A stretch of 64,000 nt of DNA from Bacteroides gallinarum DSM 18171 = JCM 13658 (lineage in GTDB: Bacteria > Bacteroidota > Bacteroidia > Bacteroidales > Bacteroidaceae), in the NCBI RefSeq assembly GCF_000374365.1, contig NZ_KB894129.1, positions 1 through 64,000 of the forward strand. Direction: 5' to 3'. The position numbers and the translations under genes are program-made. Under the pieces are notes generated by a model. That model had not been told where the DNA came from, made no database searches, and saw nothing but the letters and a program-made list of their open reading frames with translations. Numbering within the stretch: position 1 is the first letter of the stretch; every line of letters starts with the position of its first letter. This document shows, one piece after another, positions 44,947 to 53,369 of the stretch.

Positions 44947-45954
44947 ATGAACAAACCGCAGATAACTATCAAGGATATTGCCCGGGCGTTGAACGTTTCT
45001 CCTTCCACCGTATCGAGAGCGCTCAAAGACAATCCTGACATCAGCCGGGAAACCCGCGACCTTATCCACGCCTATGCGCGCGAACACAACTACAAGCCCA
45101 ATGTGCTCGCCGTCAACCTCCGTTCGAGCCGCAGCAATACAATCGGCGTAATCGTGCCCCAACTGGTGCACCACTTCTTCTCGTGCGTACTGAGCGGCAT
45201 CGAGACGGCAGCGGCAGAGGCGGGCTACAACATTATCGTGGCGCAAAGCAATGAATCGTACGAGCAGGAAGTAAAAATAGTCCACTCCTTCCTCACAGCC
45301 CGCGTATGCGGCGTGATTGCCTCCCTTGCCAAGAACACGGAGCAATACGGGCACTACCAGGAACTGCTGAACAACGACATTCCGATTGTATTTTACGACC
45401 GCATCTGTACCGGACTGAAAACCGAACGGGTGGTGGTAGATGACTACGCCGGCTCGTTTGCCGCCGTGGAATACATGATTCAAACGGGCTGCAAACGCAT
45501 CTTTTTCTACGGGGCAGACCCTCACCTGGAAATTACGAAGAACCGGCGCAACGGTTACCTGGACGCCATGAAAAAATACAGAATTCCCGTAGACGACAGC
45601 ATGATTAAGCTGTGCGACAACCGCGAACGCGCCATTGCCATAACCCCCGACCTGCTGGAGAGCGACAACCGCCCCGACGGATTCTTCGCAATCAACGACG
45701 AAACGGCAGCGGGCATACTGTACGCCTGCAAGCTCGTCGGCTTGAAAGTGCCGGACGAGGTTTCTATCTGCGGCTTCACCGACGGCGCCATTGCCCAAAG
45801 CACCGACCCGAAACTGACTACGGTGGAGCAACACGGAGAGGAAATAGGCAAAAGCGCATTCGGCATCCTCACGGACAAACTGGAAGGAAACGAGGAAAAG
45901 AGTACCAATAAGATTGTACGCACCAACCTCGTTGTAAGAGGGACGACGAAATGA
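44947..45954 (+). CDS. LacI-family transcriptional regulator
   Basis: 335 residues. The N-terminal helix-turn-helix is QITIKDIARALNVSPSTVSRALKDNPDIS, followed by the hinge region KPNVLAVNLRSSRSNTIGVIVPQ. A periplasmic-binding-protein-like effector domain ends CGFTDGAIAQSTDPKLTTVEQHGEEIGKSAF. It senses a sugar, likely maltose or a product of glucan or galactan breakdown. Two copies of a palindrome of the right type lie upstream of this gene and of susC, so it probably controls both. The transporter and phosphorylase lie downstream on the same strand. Confidence 0.9.
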   Translation: MNKPQITIKDIARALNVSPSTVSRALKDNPDISRETRDLIHAYAREHNYKPNVLAVNLRSSRSNTIGVIVPQLVHHFFSCVLSGIETAAAEAGYNIIVAQSNESYEQEVKIVHSFLTARVCGVIASLAKNTEQYGHYQELLNNDIPIVFYDRICTGLKTERVVVDDYAGSFAAVEYMIQTGCKRIFFYGADPHLEITKNRRNGYLDAMKKYRIPVDDSMIKLCDNRERAIAITPDLLESDNRPDGFFAINDETAAGILYACKLVGLKVPDEVSICGFTDGAIAQSTDPKLTTVEQHGEEIGKSAFGILTDKLEGNEEKSTNKIVRTNLVVRGTTK

Positions 45955-45968
45955 GAACGCAACTAATC

Positions 45969-46151
45969 GAACACAGAGGCACAGAGACACGGAGGCTTTT
46001 TTCCGGTAGGAAAGCCGCGCCATGTTTAAGGAGAAAAGAGTACATGTTTCTGTGCCTCTGTGCTTCCTTGCCATTATATCCCGTCCCTATGACTCTTGCA
46101 CCTCTGTACCTCCGTACTCCCGCACCTCCGTGTCTCTGTGCCTCTGTGTTC
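45969..46151. repeat. 183-bp element with 27-bp perfect terminal inverted repeats
   Basis: The 27 bases at 45969-45995 (begin GAACACAGAGGCACAG) are exactly the reverse complement of 46125-46151. Degenerate copies of the CCTCTGTG-type motif lie between them (for example at 46054-46075 and 46108-46120), giving a CTCTGTG-rich tract. Short frames inside translate this repeat and are not genes. It fills the 245-base gap between the regulator and transporter genes and may affect read-through. Confidence 0.75.
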
Positions 46152-46199
46152 TAAATTTACTGAGTATCTATAAACCAATACCATAAAAACGAAAGAGCA

Positions 46200-47567
46200 A
46201 TGAAAGTAAAACCCGATTTAAGTTTCTGGAAACTGTGGAACATCAGCTTCGGTTTTTTCGGCGTGCAGATTGCGTATGCCCTTCAAAGCGCCAACATCAG
46301 CCGTATTTTCTCCACCTTGGGAGCAGACCCGCACAGTTTAAGTTATTTCTGGATATTACCGCCGCTGGCAGGCATCATAGTGCAGCCCATTGTAGGAGCC
46401 GCCAGCGATAAGACATGGACACGGTTCGGACGCCGCATCCCCTATCTGTTCATCGGCTCGCTGATTGCGGTGCTCGTAATGTGCCTGCTGCCCAACGCCG
46501 GCAGTTTCGGCATGGCGGTGAGCACGGCGATGATTTTCGGACTGGTGTCGCTGATGTTCCTGGACACCTCTATCAATATGGCGATGCAGCCATTCAAGAT
46601 GATGGTGGGCGATATGGTAAACGAAAAGCAGAAAGGACTCGCCTACTCTATCCAGAGCTTCCTATGCAATGCCGGCAGCCTGGTGGGTTACCTGTTCCCG
46701 TTCGTATTCGCATGGGTGGGCATCAGCAATACGGCGCCACAGGGAGTAATTCCCGACTCGGTAATCTACTCGTTCTACATCGGCGCAGCCATTCTGATAT
46801 TCTGTGTTATCTATACGACAGTCAAGGTCAAGGAAATGCCGCCCGCTGAATATGCCGAATACCACGGCATTACGGAAGCACAGGAACACGAGAAAATCAA
46901 TATGCTGAAACTGCTGGTCAAGGCGCCTAAAGCCTTCTGGACGGTAGGACTGGTACAGTTCTTCTGCTGGTTCGCCTTCATGTTCATGTGGACCTACACC
47001 AACGGCAGCATAGCCGCCAATGTGTTCGATGCCCCCACCGTGGAACACATGGTAAACGGAATCGGCAAAGTAGTCCTCGACACCAAAAGCCTGCAATACC
47101 AGGAAGCTGCCAACTGGGTGGGCGTGCTGTTTGCCGTACAGGCTATCGGCTCCGTGCTTTGGGCAGTCTGCATACCGATGTTCAAAGACCGCCGCTTCGT
47201 CTATTCGCTGAGCCTCGTACTGGGCGGTATCGGATTTATATCTACCTACTTCGTGCATAGCCAATACGTGCTGTTCGTCTCCTTCCTGCTGATAGGCTGC
47301 GCATGGGCTGCGATGCTGGCGCTACCCTTCACAATCCTTACCAACGCCCTGTCCGGCGGGCATATGGGCACATACCTCGGGCTGTTCAACGGCACAATCT
47401 GTATTCCGCAAATCGTAGCCGCCGCATTAGGTGGCAGCATCCTGGCACTGTTTACGCCGGAAGGCATGCTTCCTCCCGAAATAAACATGCTGGTTATGGC
47501 GGGAGTGATGCTCATTATCGGCGCCTTCTGCGTGTACCTGATAAAAGAAACCAAAGGAGAGAAATGA
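46200..47567 (+). CDS. MFS sugar transporter, SLC45/maltose-type
   Basis: 455 residues, about 12 hydrophobic segments. The N-terminal half has WILPPLAGIIVQPIVGAASDKTWTRFGRRIPYLFIG, the SLC45/GPH-like signature with the conserved cytoplasmic D...R.GRR loop. MFLDTSINMAMQPFKMMVGDMV is also typical. In other Bacteroidetes such transporters sit next to a LacI regulator and a GH65 phosphorylase and carry maltose or a similar disaccharide across the inner membrane. Substrate is inferred from these neighbours. Confidence 0.85.
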   Translation: MKVKPDLSFWKLWNISFGFFGVQIAYALQSANISRIFSTLGADPHSLSYFWILPPLAGIIVQPIVGAASDKTWTRFGRRIPYLFIGSLIAVLVMCLLPNAGSFGMAVSTAMIFGLVSLMFLDTSINMAMQPFKMMVGDMVNEKQKGLAYSIQSFLCNAGSLVGYLFPFVFAWVGISNTAPQGVIPDSVIYSFYIGAAILIFCVIYTTVKVKEMPPAEYAEYHGITEAQEHEKINMLKLLVKAPKAFWTVGLVQFFCWFAFMFMWTYTNGSIAANVFDAPTVEHMVNGIGKVVLDTKSLQYQEAANWVGVLFAVQAIGSVLWAVCIPMFKDRRFVYSLSLVLGGIGFISTYFVHSQYVLFVSFLLIGCAWAAMLALPFTILTNALSGGHMGTYLGLFNGTICIPQIVAAALGGSILALFTPEGMLPPEINMLVMAGVMLIIGAFCVYLIKETKGEK

Positions 47568-47668
47568 GAAAAAACCACCCGGACGAGGATGTCAAAGCTA
47601 AGATGAGCACCCTGATAAGTTACAGATTGTAACCGGTAAACACCCAAAAGCCGTATCATTACTCGGAA

Positions 47669-47717
47669 TGAAGTGCACCCCAAAAGTTAGACACAAAAAC
47701 TTTTGGGGTGCACTTCA
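47669..47717. repeat. 49-bp palindrome of IS-end type
   Basis: TGAAGTGCACCCCAAAAGTT and its complement face each other around AGACACAAA. The arm resembles IS3-family (IS150-like) terminal repeats, and a relative of it is nested in the element at 6187-6234. It may be the fused ends of a lost insertion sequence. It could also serve as a terminator between the transporter and GH65 genes. The remaining bases from 47568 to 47890 hold no gene. Confidence 0.6.
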
Positions 47718-47890
47718 AAGTAGAGTCGATACGGCTTTTTTATTGCCGATAAAGGATACCCGGTTCCAGATTAAAAGTTCATCTTCCCTAAAACCGGGTT
47801 TCGACACCCTCTCGTTTCTTTTTGCGGCATCTCATTTGTTTATCCTTTTATTTTTTTATCTTTACGCCGACAACACAGAAAAAGACTGCC

Positions 47891-50212
47891 ATGAAAAAAT
47901 ACCTTAAAACTGATGAATGGAATATCATAGAAGACAGTTTCCAGGCCGACCGCATGCGGTGGTCGGAAAGCATATTCAGCCTCGGCAACGGCCGTTTCGG
48001 CCAACGGGGACACTTTGAAGAACCGTACAGCAGCGACAGCTACCGCGGCGCGTTCGTGGCAGGCATAACATTCCTGGACAAGACACGCGTAGGCTGGTGG
48101 AAAAACGGCTTCCCGCAATTCTACACACGCATCCCCAACGCTCCGGACTGGAGCCGCATCGGTCTGCGCCTCATCGACGAAGAGCTGGACTTGGCGCAAT
48201 GGTACGTAGACAGCTTCAACAGACGCCTCGACATGAAAGAAGGTATCTCCTACCGCGATGCGGAGGTGACCTCGCCGCGCGGCAACAAGCTGCGCCTGCA
48301 CGTGGAGCACATCGCCGACATGTCCCGCCCCGACCTCTGCCTTATCAAATACAGCGTTACATCCCTCAACTATGCAGGCAAGATGTCCCTCGTGCCGATA
48401 TTCGACGGAGACATCGCCGGCCGCACCGAAGAACACCCCCAAGAGAAGATATGGAACATCCTGCGCTCCGGAACCACCAGCGACTGCGCCTACCTATGGA
48501 CGCAGACCAGGCGGGAAGACGCACAGATATGCTATGCCATGACCTACCGGTTCTCCAAGAACGGCAAGGAGACATTCGCCAACCCGATACGGATAGAGAA
48601 AGAAAAACAGGCAGGGTTCAGCATAGGCATCGAAGTGAAGCCGGGCGACACCATAGCACTCGTTAAGTACATCGCCATAGCCTCCTCGCTCTATTACGAG
48701 CGGCAAGACCTGATAGAACAATCCGTTGCAGAAGCCCGCAAAGCCAAGAACATCGGCTGGGACGCCCTGGTGCAAGAGCACCGGCAAGCCTGGCAGGAGA
48801 TATGGGACGAAACCGACGTCACTATCGAAGGAGACCCGGAAGCCCAGCAAGGCATACGCTACAACATCTTCCAGCTCTATCAGACATACCGGGGAGACGA
48901 CCCGCGCCTGAACATCGGTCCCAAAGGATTTACGGGAGAGAAGTACGGCGGAAACACCTACTGGAACACCGAGTTGTGCTGCGTGCCCTTCTTCCTGCTT
49001 TCCACCCCCAAGAAGATTGCCGAAAACCTGCTGATGTACCGCTACAAGCAACTGCCCAAAGCCATTGAGAATGCCAGGAAGCTGGGGTTCGGCAACGGCG
49101 CCGCCCTCTTTCCGCAAGTTACCAGCAACGGAGAGGAGTGCCATAGCGAATGGGAGATTACCTTCGAGGAAATCCACCGTAACAGCATCATTGTGTACGC
49201 TATCCTGCAACATGCCACCCTTACCGGCTCGCTGGAGTACATAGCCCGCTACGGGCTGGAAGTGATGATAGCCGTAAGCCGCTTCTGGAGCCAGCGGGTA
49301 TCGTTCTCGCAGCCCAAGCAGAAATACGTTATCCTGGGAGTTACCGGACCGAACGAGTACGAAAACAACGTAGACAACAACTGGTACACTAACTACTCCT
49401 GTACGCGCTGCCTCAGAACCACCCTCAGCTTCCTCGAAATCATAGCCCGGCAATATCCCGACGAATATGCCCGCGTACGCCGCATTACCAACCTGAACTA
49501 CGCCGAAGAAAGCGGGCGCTGGCAAGACATCATCGAACGGATGTACCTGCCGGAAGACCCGGAGCGCGGCATCTTCGTCCAGAACGACGGCTACATGGAC
49601 AAGATACTGCAAAGCACCGACGCCATTCCCGCCGACGAGCAGCCTATCAACCAGCATTGGTCGTGGGACCGCATCCTGCGTTCGTGCTACATCAAGCAAA
49701 GCGACGTACTGTTGGGGCTGTACCTTTATTATTTCAACTTCGATACGGAGACTATCCGCCGCAACTTCGAGTTCTACGAGCCGATGACCGTGCACGAGTC
49801 CTCCCTCTCGCCACACATCCATGCAATTCTCGCGGCACGCATCGGGAAGGTGGAGGAAGCCTACCGGCTATTCCTGCACGCCACCCGCCTGGACCTGGAC
49901 GACTACAACAACGAGGGCGACCAGGGATTGCACATCACCAGCATGCCGGGTAGCTGGCTGGCGGTTGTACGCGGGTTTGCAGGCTTCCAGATAGAGAACA
50001 ACCTGCTCAAGATAGAACCCGTCATACCGGCAAAGTGGAGCGGTTACTCCTTCAAGGTAAACTACCTGGGCAATACCCTGCACATACGGGTAGGCAAAGA
50101 GATAACAATCCGCCTCACCGCCGGGAACATGCTGAACATACAGGTATATCAGGATGTCTACGAACTGCGGCAAGGCACAGACCTGAGCGTCGGCCTCCAA
50201 CCCCTGTCCTGA
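47891..50212 (+). CDS. GH65 disaccharide phosphorylase (maltose or kojibiose type)
   Basis: 773 residues, the usual GH65 length, starting MKKYLKTDEWNIIEDSF. The frame is open 69 bases upstream, but that extension is hydrophobic and does not fit. GNGRFGQRGHFEE and the catalytic VTGPNEYENNVDNNWYTNY (Glu at about 489) are GH65 hallmarks. It splits an alpha-glucobiose with phosphate in the cytoplasm, giving beta-glucose-1-phosphate. The usual beta-phosphoglucomutase partner is not in the window. A short hairpin (50203-50220) overlaps its stop codon. Confidence 0.88.
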   Translation: MKKYLKTDEWNIIEDSFQADRMRWSESIFSLGNGRFGQRGHFEEPYSSDSYRGAFVAGITFLDKTRVGWWKNGFPQFYTRIPNAPDWSRIGLRLIDEELDLAQWYVDSFNRRLDMKEGISYRDAEVTSPRGNKLRLHVEHIADMSRPDLCLIKYSVTSLNYAGKMSLVPIFDGDIAGRTEEHPQEKIWNILRSGTTSDCAYLWTQTRREDAQICYAMTYRFSKNGKETFANPIRIEKEKQAGFSIGIEVKPGDTIALVKYIAIASSLYYERQDLIEQSVAEARKAKNIGWDALVQEHRQAWQEIWDETDVTIEGDPEAQQGIRYNIFQLYQTYRGDDPRLNIGPKGFTGEKYGGNTYWNTELCCVPFFLLSTPKKIAENLLMYRYKQLPKAIENARKLGFGNGAALFPQVTSNGEECHSEWEITFEEIHRNSIIVYAILQHATLTGSLEYIARYGLEVMIAVSRFWSQRVSFSQPKQKYVILGVTGPNEYENNVDNNWYTNYSCTRCLRTTLSFLEIIARQYPDEYARVRRITNLNYAEESGRWQDIIERMYLPEDPERGIFVQNDGYMDKILQSTDAIPADEQPINQHWSWDRILRSCYIKQSDVLLGLYLYYFNFDTETIRRNFEFYEPMTVHESSLSPHIHAILAARIGKVEEAYRLFLHATRLDLDDYNNEGDQGLHITSMPGSWLAVVRGFAGFQIENNLLKIEPVIPAKWSGYSFKVNYLGNTLHIRVGKEITIRLTAGNMLNIQVYQDVYELRQGTDLSVGLQPLS

Positions 50213-50429
50213 CGGACAGGCAGCCCGCAAATACCATACACGGAAAAAGGGTGTGTCAGAAGCAGTGTCAAACAAATACTCAGAATATATTTAATTGAAT
50301 ATCAATAATATAATAAGAATAGTAGAAATATAAATAACAAATAAGTAACATATTGATTGGAAATATTGTCTTATCAATAGCAAGAATATCAGCTTGTCAG
50401 ATGGGTAAAGGTGGTGGATTCAACTTGAT

Positions 50430-50840
50430 TTTTTGCCTTCCAAAAGAAAAAGTTTCAGCCATTTTTGCTGATGCTTGTTGATGGGCTTGCTTGAATGTTC
50501 TGCCCTATCTTGATAACTTAAGCAGAAGTTTAAAAATAAGTTTAGAGTATTCTTGTATATATAGTACAAGGTACGGAGTAAACCTCTTACTGTATTTGTT
50601 TCACGGTAAACGTCAGTTCTGATAATTAGGTTTAATGACATCTTGTATATATAGTACAAGGACTGAGTTAAACTTGTTGGAAAGGCATTACTCCGGTGAG
50701 GATTTTTGTTTGGCTGGTGCAACTCTATTTGGCAGTTTAAAGAGATAGGTTTAATCGAAATCTTGTATATATAGTACAAGGAATGGACTAAACCACTTTG
50801 CCAGTTGCACCAGCCTTTCTTTTTTGGAAGGCAAAAGGCC
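50430..50840. repeat. nested palindrome array with three 44-45-bp units
   Basis: Three units lie at 50540-50583, 50630-50673 and 50749-50793. Each reads GTTTA, 7-8 variable bases, an identical core T-CTTGTA-TATATAG-TACAAG-G (21 bases: a 6-bp stem with a 7-nt loop plus one base each side), 8 variable bases, then TAAAC. Cores start at 50551, 50641 and 50761, so they are 90 and 120 bases apart. Unit 3 is framed by GGCTGGTGCAACT (50712-50724) and its exact complement (50803-50815). The whole array is framed by TTTTGCCTTCCAAAA (about 50431-50445) and its complement (about 50824-50838). A minus-strand frame of 140 codons crosses it but only repeats the palindromes. The array lies between convergent GH65 and umuC genes, at the likely edge of the second mobile element. 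The bases from 50221 to 50429 are AT-rich with no gene. Confidence 0.8.
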
Positions 50841-50845
50841 ATTGC

Positions 50846-52117
50846 TTAGACCTTGACCTTGATGACTTCGCAGAGGTTTGTGGAGTATTGGGCAGACTTA
50901 TGTTCACATTTCAGGTGCCAGCGTTTGTCCGTTCCTTGAACTGCCACTTTTACGGTATTGAAACCATTCCTTCGGTTGATGGCATCAATGGCTACTGAAA
51001 GACGAGCTTGCTTTGTCCGGTCGATTGAATCAAAAAGGATGGCCTGCACTGCTGTATCAGGGCTGATATTCCACACGATGACACCGGCTTTCTTGTAGTG
51101 GTATTTGCCATCCTCACGCCATTTAGATCGGAGTGCTTGCACGGCTGCTGCCACTAACTCCAACTGGTCGTTGGTGGGCATGGGCAATGAAACAGTGTGG
51201 TTGATGGTATGGTTTGGCACATCGTTGCGGAAACGGCTGGTGTATGCAAAAACTGTCAGTTGGCTGCAACGGCTCTTTTGCTCCCGCAGTTTGCGGACGC
51301 ATGAAGCAGCAAAGTTGGCTACCGCTTCTTCCACCACTCTCAACTCCGACAAACCATTGTCGGGGAAACTACGGCTGGTACAGATGCTTTGCTTTTCGGG
51401 CAGTTCGCTGATGTCAATACAATTTTCACCACGGAGTTCCTTCCATGTCATTGTGCCTGTCACGGTAAGCAAACGCCTTACCCGGCTTTCACTCCACTGC
51501 GTGAAATCCCATGCTGTCTTGACCCCATAATACTCTAACTTTTTTGCCGAACGTCTGCCTATGCCCCATACATCGGCGATGTCAAAACCTTGCAATGCCT
51601 TGATGCGCTTTTCTTCGGTATCAATCAAGCAGACACCCCCATAACCTTTGTATTTCTTTCCATACCTGCTTGCCACTTTTGCCAAGGTCTTAGTCGGAGC
51701 TATGCCAAGAGTCACCGGGATGCCAGTACCCTTGCCAATGGTATGCACGATGCGCTTGCCGTAGTCACGCAAGGTTTCTCCGCTGCCCATGCCAGTAAGG
51801 TCGATAAAAGCTTCATCGATGGAATACTGCGTTAATTCGGGCGTGAACTCCGAGAGCAACATCATCACCCTGCGGCTCATGTCACCATAAAGTGTGTAAT
51901 TGGAACTGAACACGGCAACCTTTTCGCGCTCCAGCATTTTTTTGACTTGGTAGAACGGAGTGCCCATTTCTATGCCCAACGCCTTAGCCTCGTTGCTGCG
52001 GGCAATGATGCAACCGTCATTGTTAGACAGCACCACCACGGGCAGTGTGCGCAAACCCGGGTTGAACACCCGTTCGCACGAGCAATAGAAGTTGTTGCAA
52101 TCCACCAGACCGAACAT
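50846..52117 (-). CDS. umuC: UmuC-like Y-family DNA polymerase
   Basis: 423 residues. MFGLVDCNNFYCSCERVF with Asp6 and YSIDEAFIDL with Asp101-Glu102 are the metal-binding residues of Y-family polymerases. VWGIGRRSAKKLEYYGV is the helix-hairpin-helix, and the rest is the little-finger/UmuC C-terminal region. It carries out translesion synthesis with cleaved UmuD. It starts 3 bases after the umuD stop, so the two form an operon. Mobile-element-borne umuDC pairs are common in Bacteroides. Confidence 0.93.
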   Translation of the reverse strand: MFGLVDCNNFYCSCERVFNPGLRTLPVVVLSNNDGCIIARSNEAKALGIEMGTPFYQVKKMLEREKVAVFSSNYTLYGDMSRRVMMLLSEFTPELTQYSIDEAFIDLTGMGSGETLRDYGKRIVHTIGKGTGIPVTLGIAPTKTLAKVASRYGKKYKGYGGVCLIDTEEKRIKALQGFDIADVWGIGRRSAKKLEYYGVKTAWDFTQWSESRVRRLLTVTGTMTWKELRGENCIDISELPEKQSICTSRSFPDNGLSELRVVEEAVANFAASCVRKLREQKSRCSQLTVFAYTSRFRNDVPNHTINHTVSLPMPTNDQLELVAAAVQALRSKWREDGKYHYKKAGVIVWNISPDTAVQAILFDSIDRTKQARLSVAIDAINRRNGFNTVKVAVQGTDKRWHLKCEHKSAQYSTNLCEVIKVKV

Positions 52118-52120
52118 GGC

Positions 52121-52618
52121 TCATTTCCTCCGGTATTGGCGTTTGATGTTGTAGGTCAATACGCCCCATACGATGAAATTGTTTTCCTCCGTCACCTTGA
52201 TGGGCGGGTAATCCTTGTTGGCAGGCATCAGCCACAGGCAACCGGCGTGCGGGTCGAATTTCACCCGTTTCAATGTAAACTCCCCATCAATGTAGGCTAC
52301 CACGATATCACCCTCCTGCGGGTCGATGGCCTTGTCAATCACCAACAGATCGCCGTCGTCGATGCCGCAGTCCTTCATCGAATCACCTACGGCACGGGCA
52401 TAGAACGTGGTGGCGGGATGACGCACCAATTCGCGGTTCAGGTCAATGCTCTCTGTCATGTAATCCTGGGCCGGCGAAGGAAATCCTGCACGGATGCCAC
52501 CATCGGCAAAGTCCAACGGCAGTTCGCTGCTCAGGTCGGCTGAATAAAGGATGAGCCTTACCCCGTCCTCCTTTTCTATTCCTGACTCGTAGTTGACTGT
52601 TTTATGTGAATTTTCCAT
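52121..52618 (-). CDS. umuD: UmuD-like S24 autoprotease
   Basis: 165 residues starting MENSHKTVNYES. The S24 signs are complete: an Ala44-Gly45 cleavage site (GGIRAGFPSPAQDY), Ser80 in ARAVGDSMKDCGI, and Lys117 in GEFTLKRVK. RecA-stimulated self-cleavage would activate the UmuC polymerase. An in-frame upstream extension to 52675 exists, but the promoter-like sequence overlaps it, so the 52618 start is preferred. Confidence 0.9.
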   Translation of the reverse strand: MENSHKTVNYESGIEKEDGVRLILYSADLSSELPLDFADGGIRAGFPSPAQDYMTESIDLNRELVRHPATTFYARAVGDSMKDCGIDDGDLLVIDKAIDPQEGDIVVAYIDGEFTLKRVKFDPHAGCLWLMPANKDYPPIKVTEENNFIVWGVLTYNIKRQYRRK

Positions 52619-52636
52619 ATCCCTGTTTTCTTGTTG

Positions 52637-52665
52637 AATTACCATTCGCTTTGCAAAATTACCAT
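52637..52665 (-). promoter_or_regulatory. umuDC promoter with direct-repeat operator
   Basis: On the minus strand TAATTTTG (52661-52654) matches the TAnnTTTG -7 box. Two identical ATGGTAATT copies (plus-strand AATTACCAT at 52637-52645 and 52657-52665) are spaced exactly 20 bases apart and overlap the promoter. They could bind a repressor such as LexA or UmuD itself. Confidence 0.45.
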
Positions 52666-53369
52666 TTTTATGCACGTGATTGTCCTTATTATACGAGTTT
52701 CCACACTTTTACGCCGGTTTATCTCCTTTTGCCGGCTTGCCTTTCGCCAAATGCGACCGGGCCTCTTTCCCGATAAGTGGCCATGCACTTAGCCTCCTTC
52801 GTATCTTGGACTTGGGTTGATGGGCATCCTTCCTTCATTTCTTCACCGCAGCTTCGGAACAGTACACGCACAGCCGTTCTGTCCACATTTCCTATTCGTC
52901 AGTCTTGTCTTCGGGCATATCCTCTCCAATGGTAGAGCGGCCTTTTTCTGGCAATATTGGTATCGCTTCCACCCTTGCGGCTTCCACAATGAAAGCGATG
53001 GTTGGAATCGTTGTTTCATCCTTGGCCCGTTGCATAGCCATCGGAATGGGCTTGTTTCTTTTGGCAGGCAGATTATTGGCATCCTTCACCACGACCTGTG
53101 ACTGAATTTCCGTGTTGCTTCTTGCATGGCCGTGCGTTTACCGAAGCCACAATATTTTTCCATGATGCAAAGATATAATGCAGCACCGTCGTGGACGGTT
53201 ACGGGACACTGTCGTTCTGACCAATGGCGTGCCCCGGAAATCTTCCGACATTTTCCGCCCCGCATAAAATGTTGCGTATTTGCCGTGCCGCCCTTGGTGC
53301 TGCCCTATGTCTGCAATATCTTCTTGCATCCGTAAAAATTAATTGTTCAACTTCTAAAAACTTACAGTC
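52666..53369. other. umuD-ssb divergent gap
   Basis: Apart from one doubtful minus-strand frame (52892-53092), no gene is supported in these 700 bases. It must contain the ssb promoter, but no clear TAnnTTTG box is seen near 53370. Confidence 0.4.
52892..53092 (-). CDS. doubtful small protein or remnant
   Basis: 66 codons from a GTG start (VVKDANNLPAKRNKPIPMAMQRAKDETTIPTI...). The frame continues upstream without an ATG to a stop near 53141. In another frame, ATG 53163 gives a short peptide, MEKYCGFGKRTAMQEATRKF, ending within this gene's start. This suggests a frameshifted remnant. The composition looks protein-like, but no family is known. Confidence 0.3.
   Translation of the reverse strand: MVKDANNLPAKRNKPIPMAMQRAKDETTIPTIAFIVEAARVEAIPILPEKGRSTIGEDMPEDKTDE

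Noticed and set aside
44854..46074. 406-codon minus-strand frame opposite the LacI-family gene
   Set aside because: It is antisense to a clear regulator gene. Its start lies in the CTCTGTG repeat, and it has no domain.
45951..46154. 67-codon frame after the LacI-family gene
   Set aside because: It translates the 27-bp inverted-repeat element and is Leu/Pro/Cys-rich in the way typical of that repeat.
50540..50793. CRISPR array
   Set aside because: The full repeats are not identical; the bases flanking the core vary inside each unit. The intervals are 46 and 75 bases, and no cas gene is in the window.
50420..50842. 140-codon minus-strand frame with repeated LYYIYK
   Set aside because: The repeats are translations of the palindromic DNA core. 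The frame has no protein-like features outside it, so it is not called as a gene.
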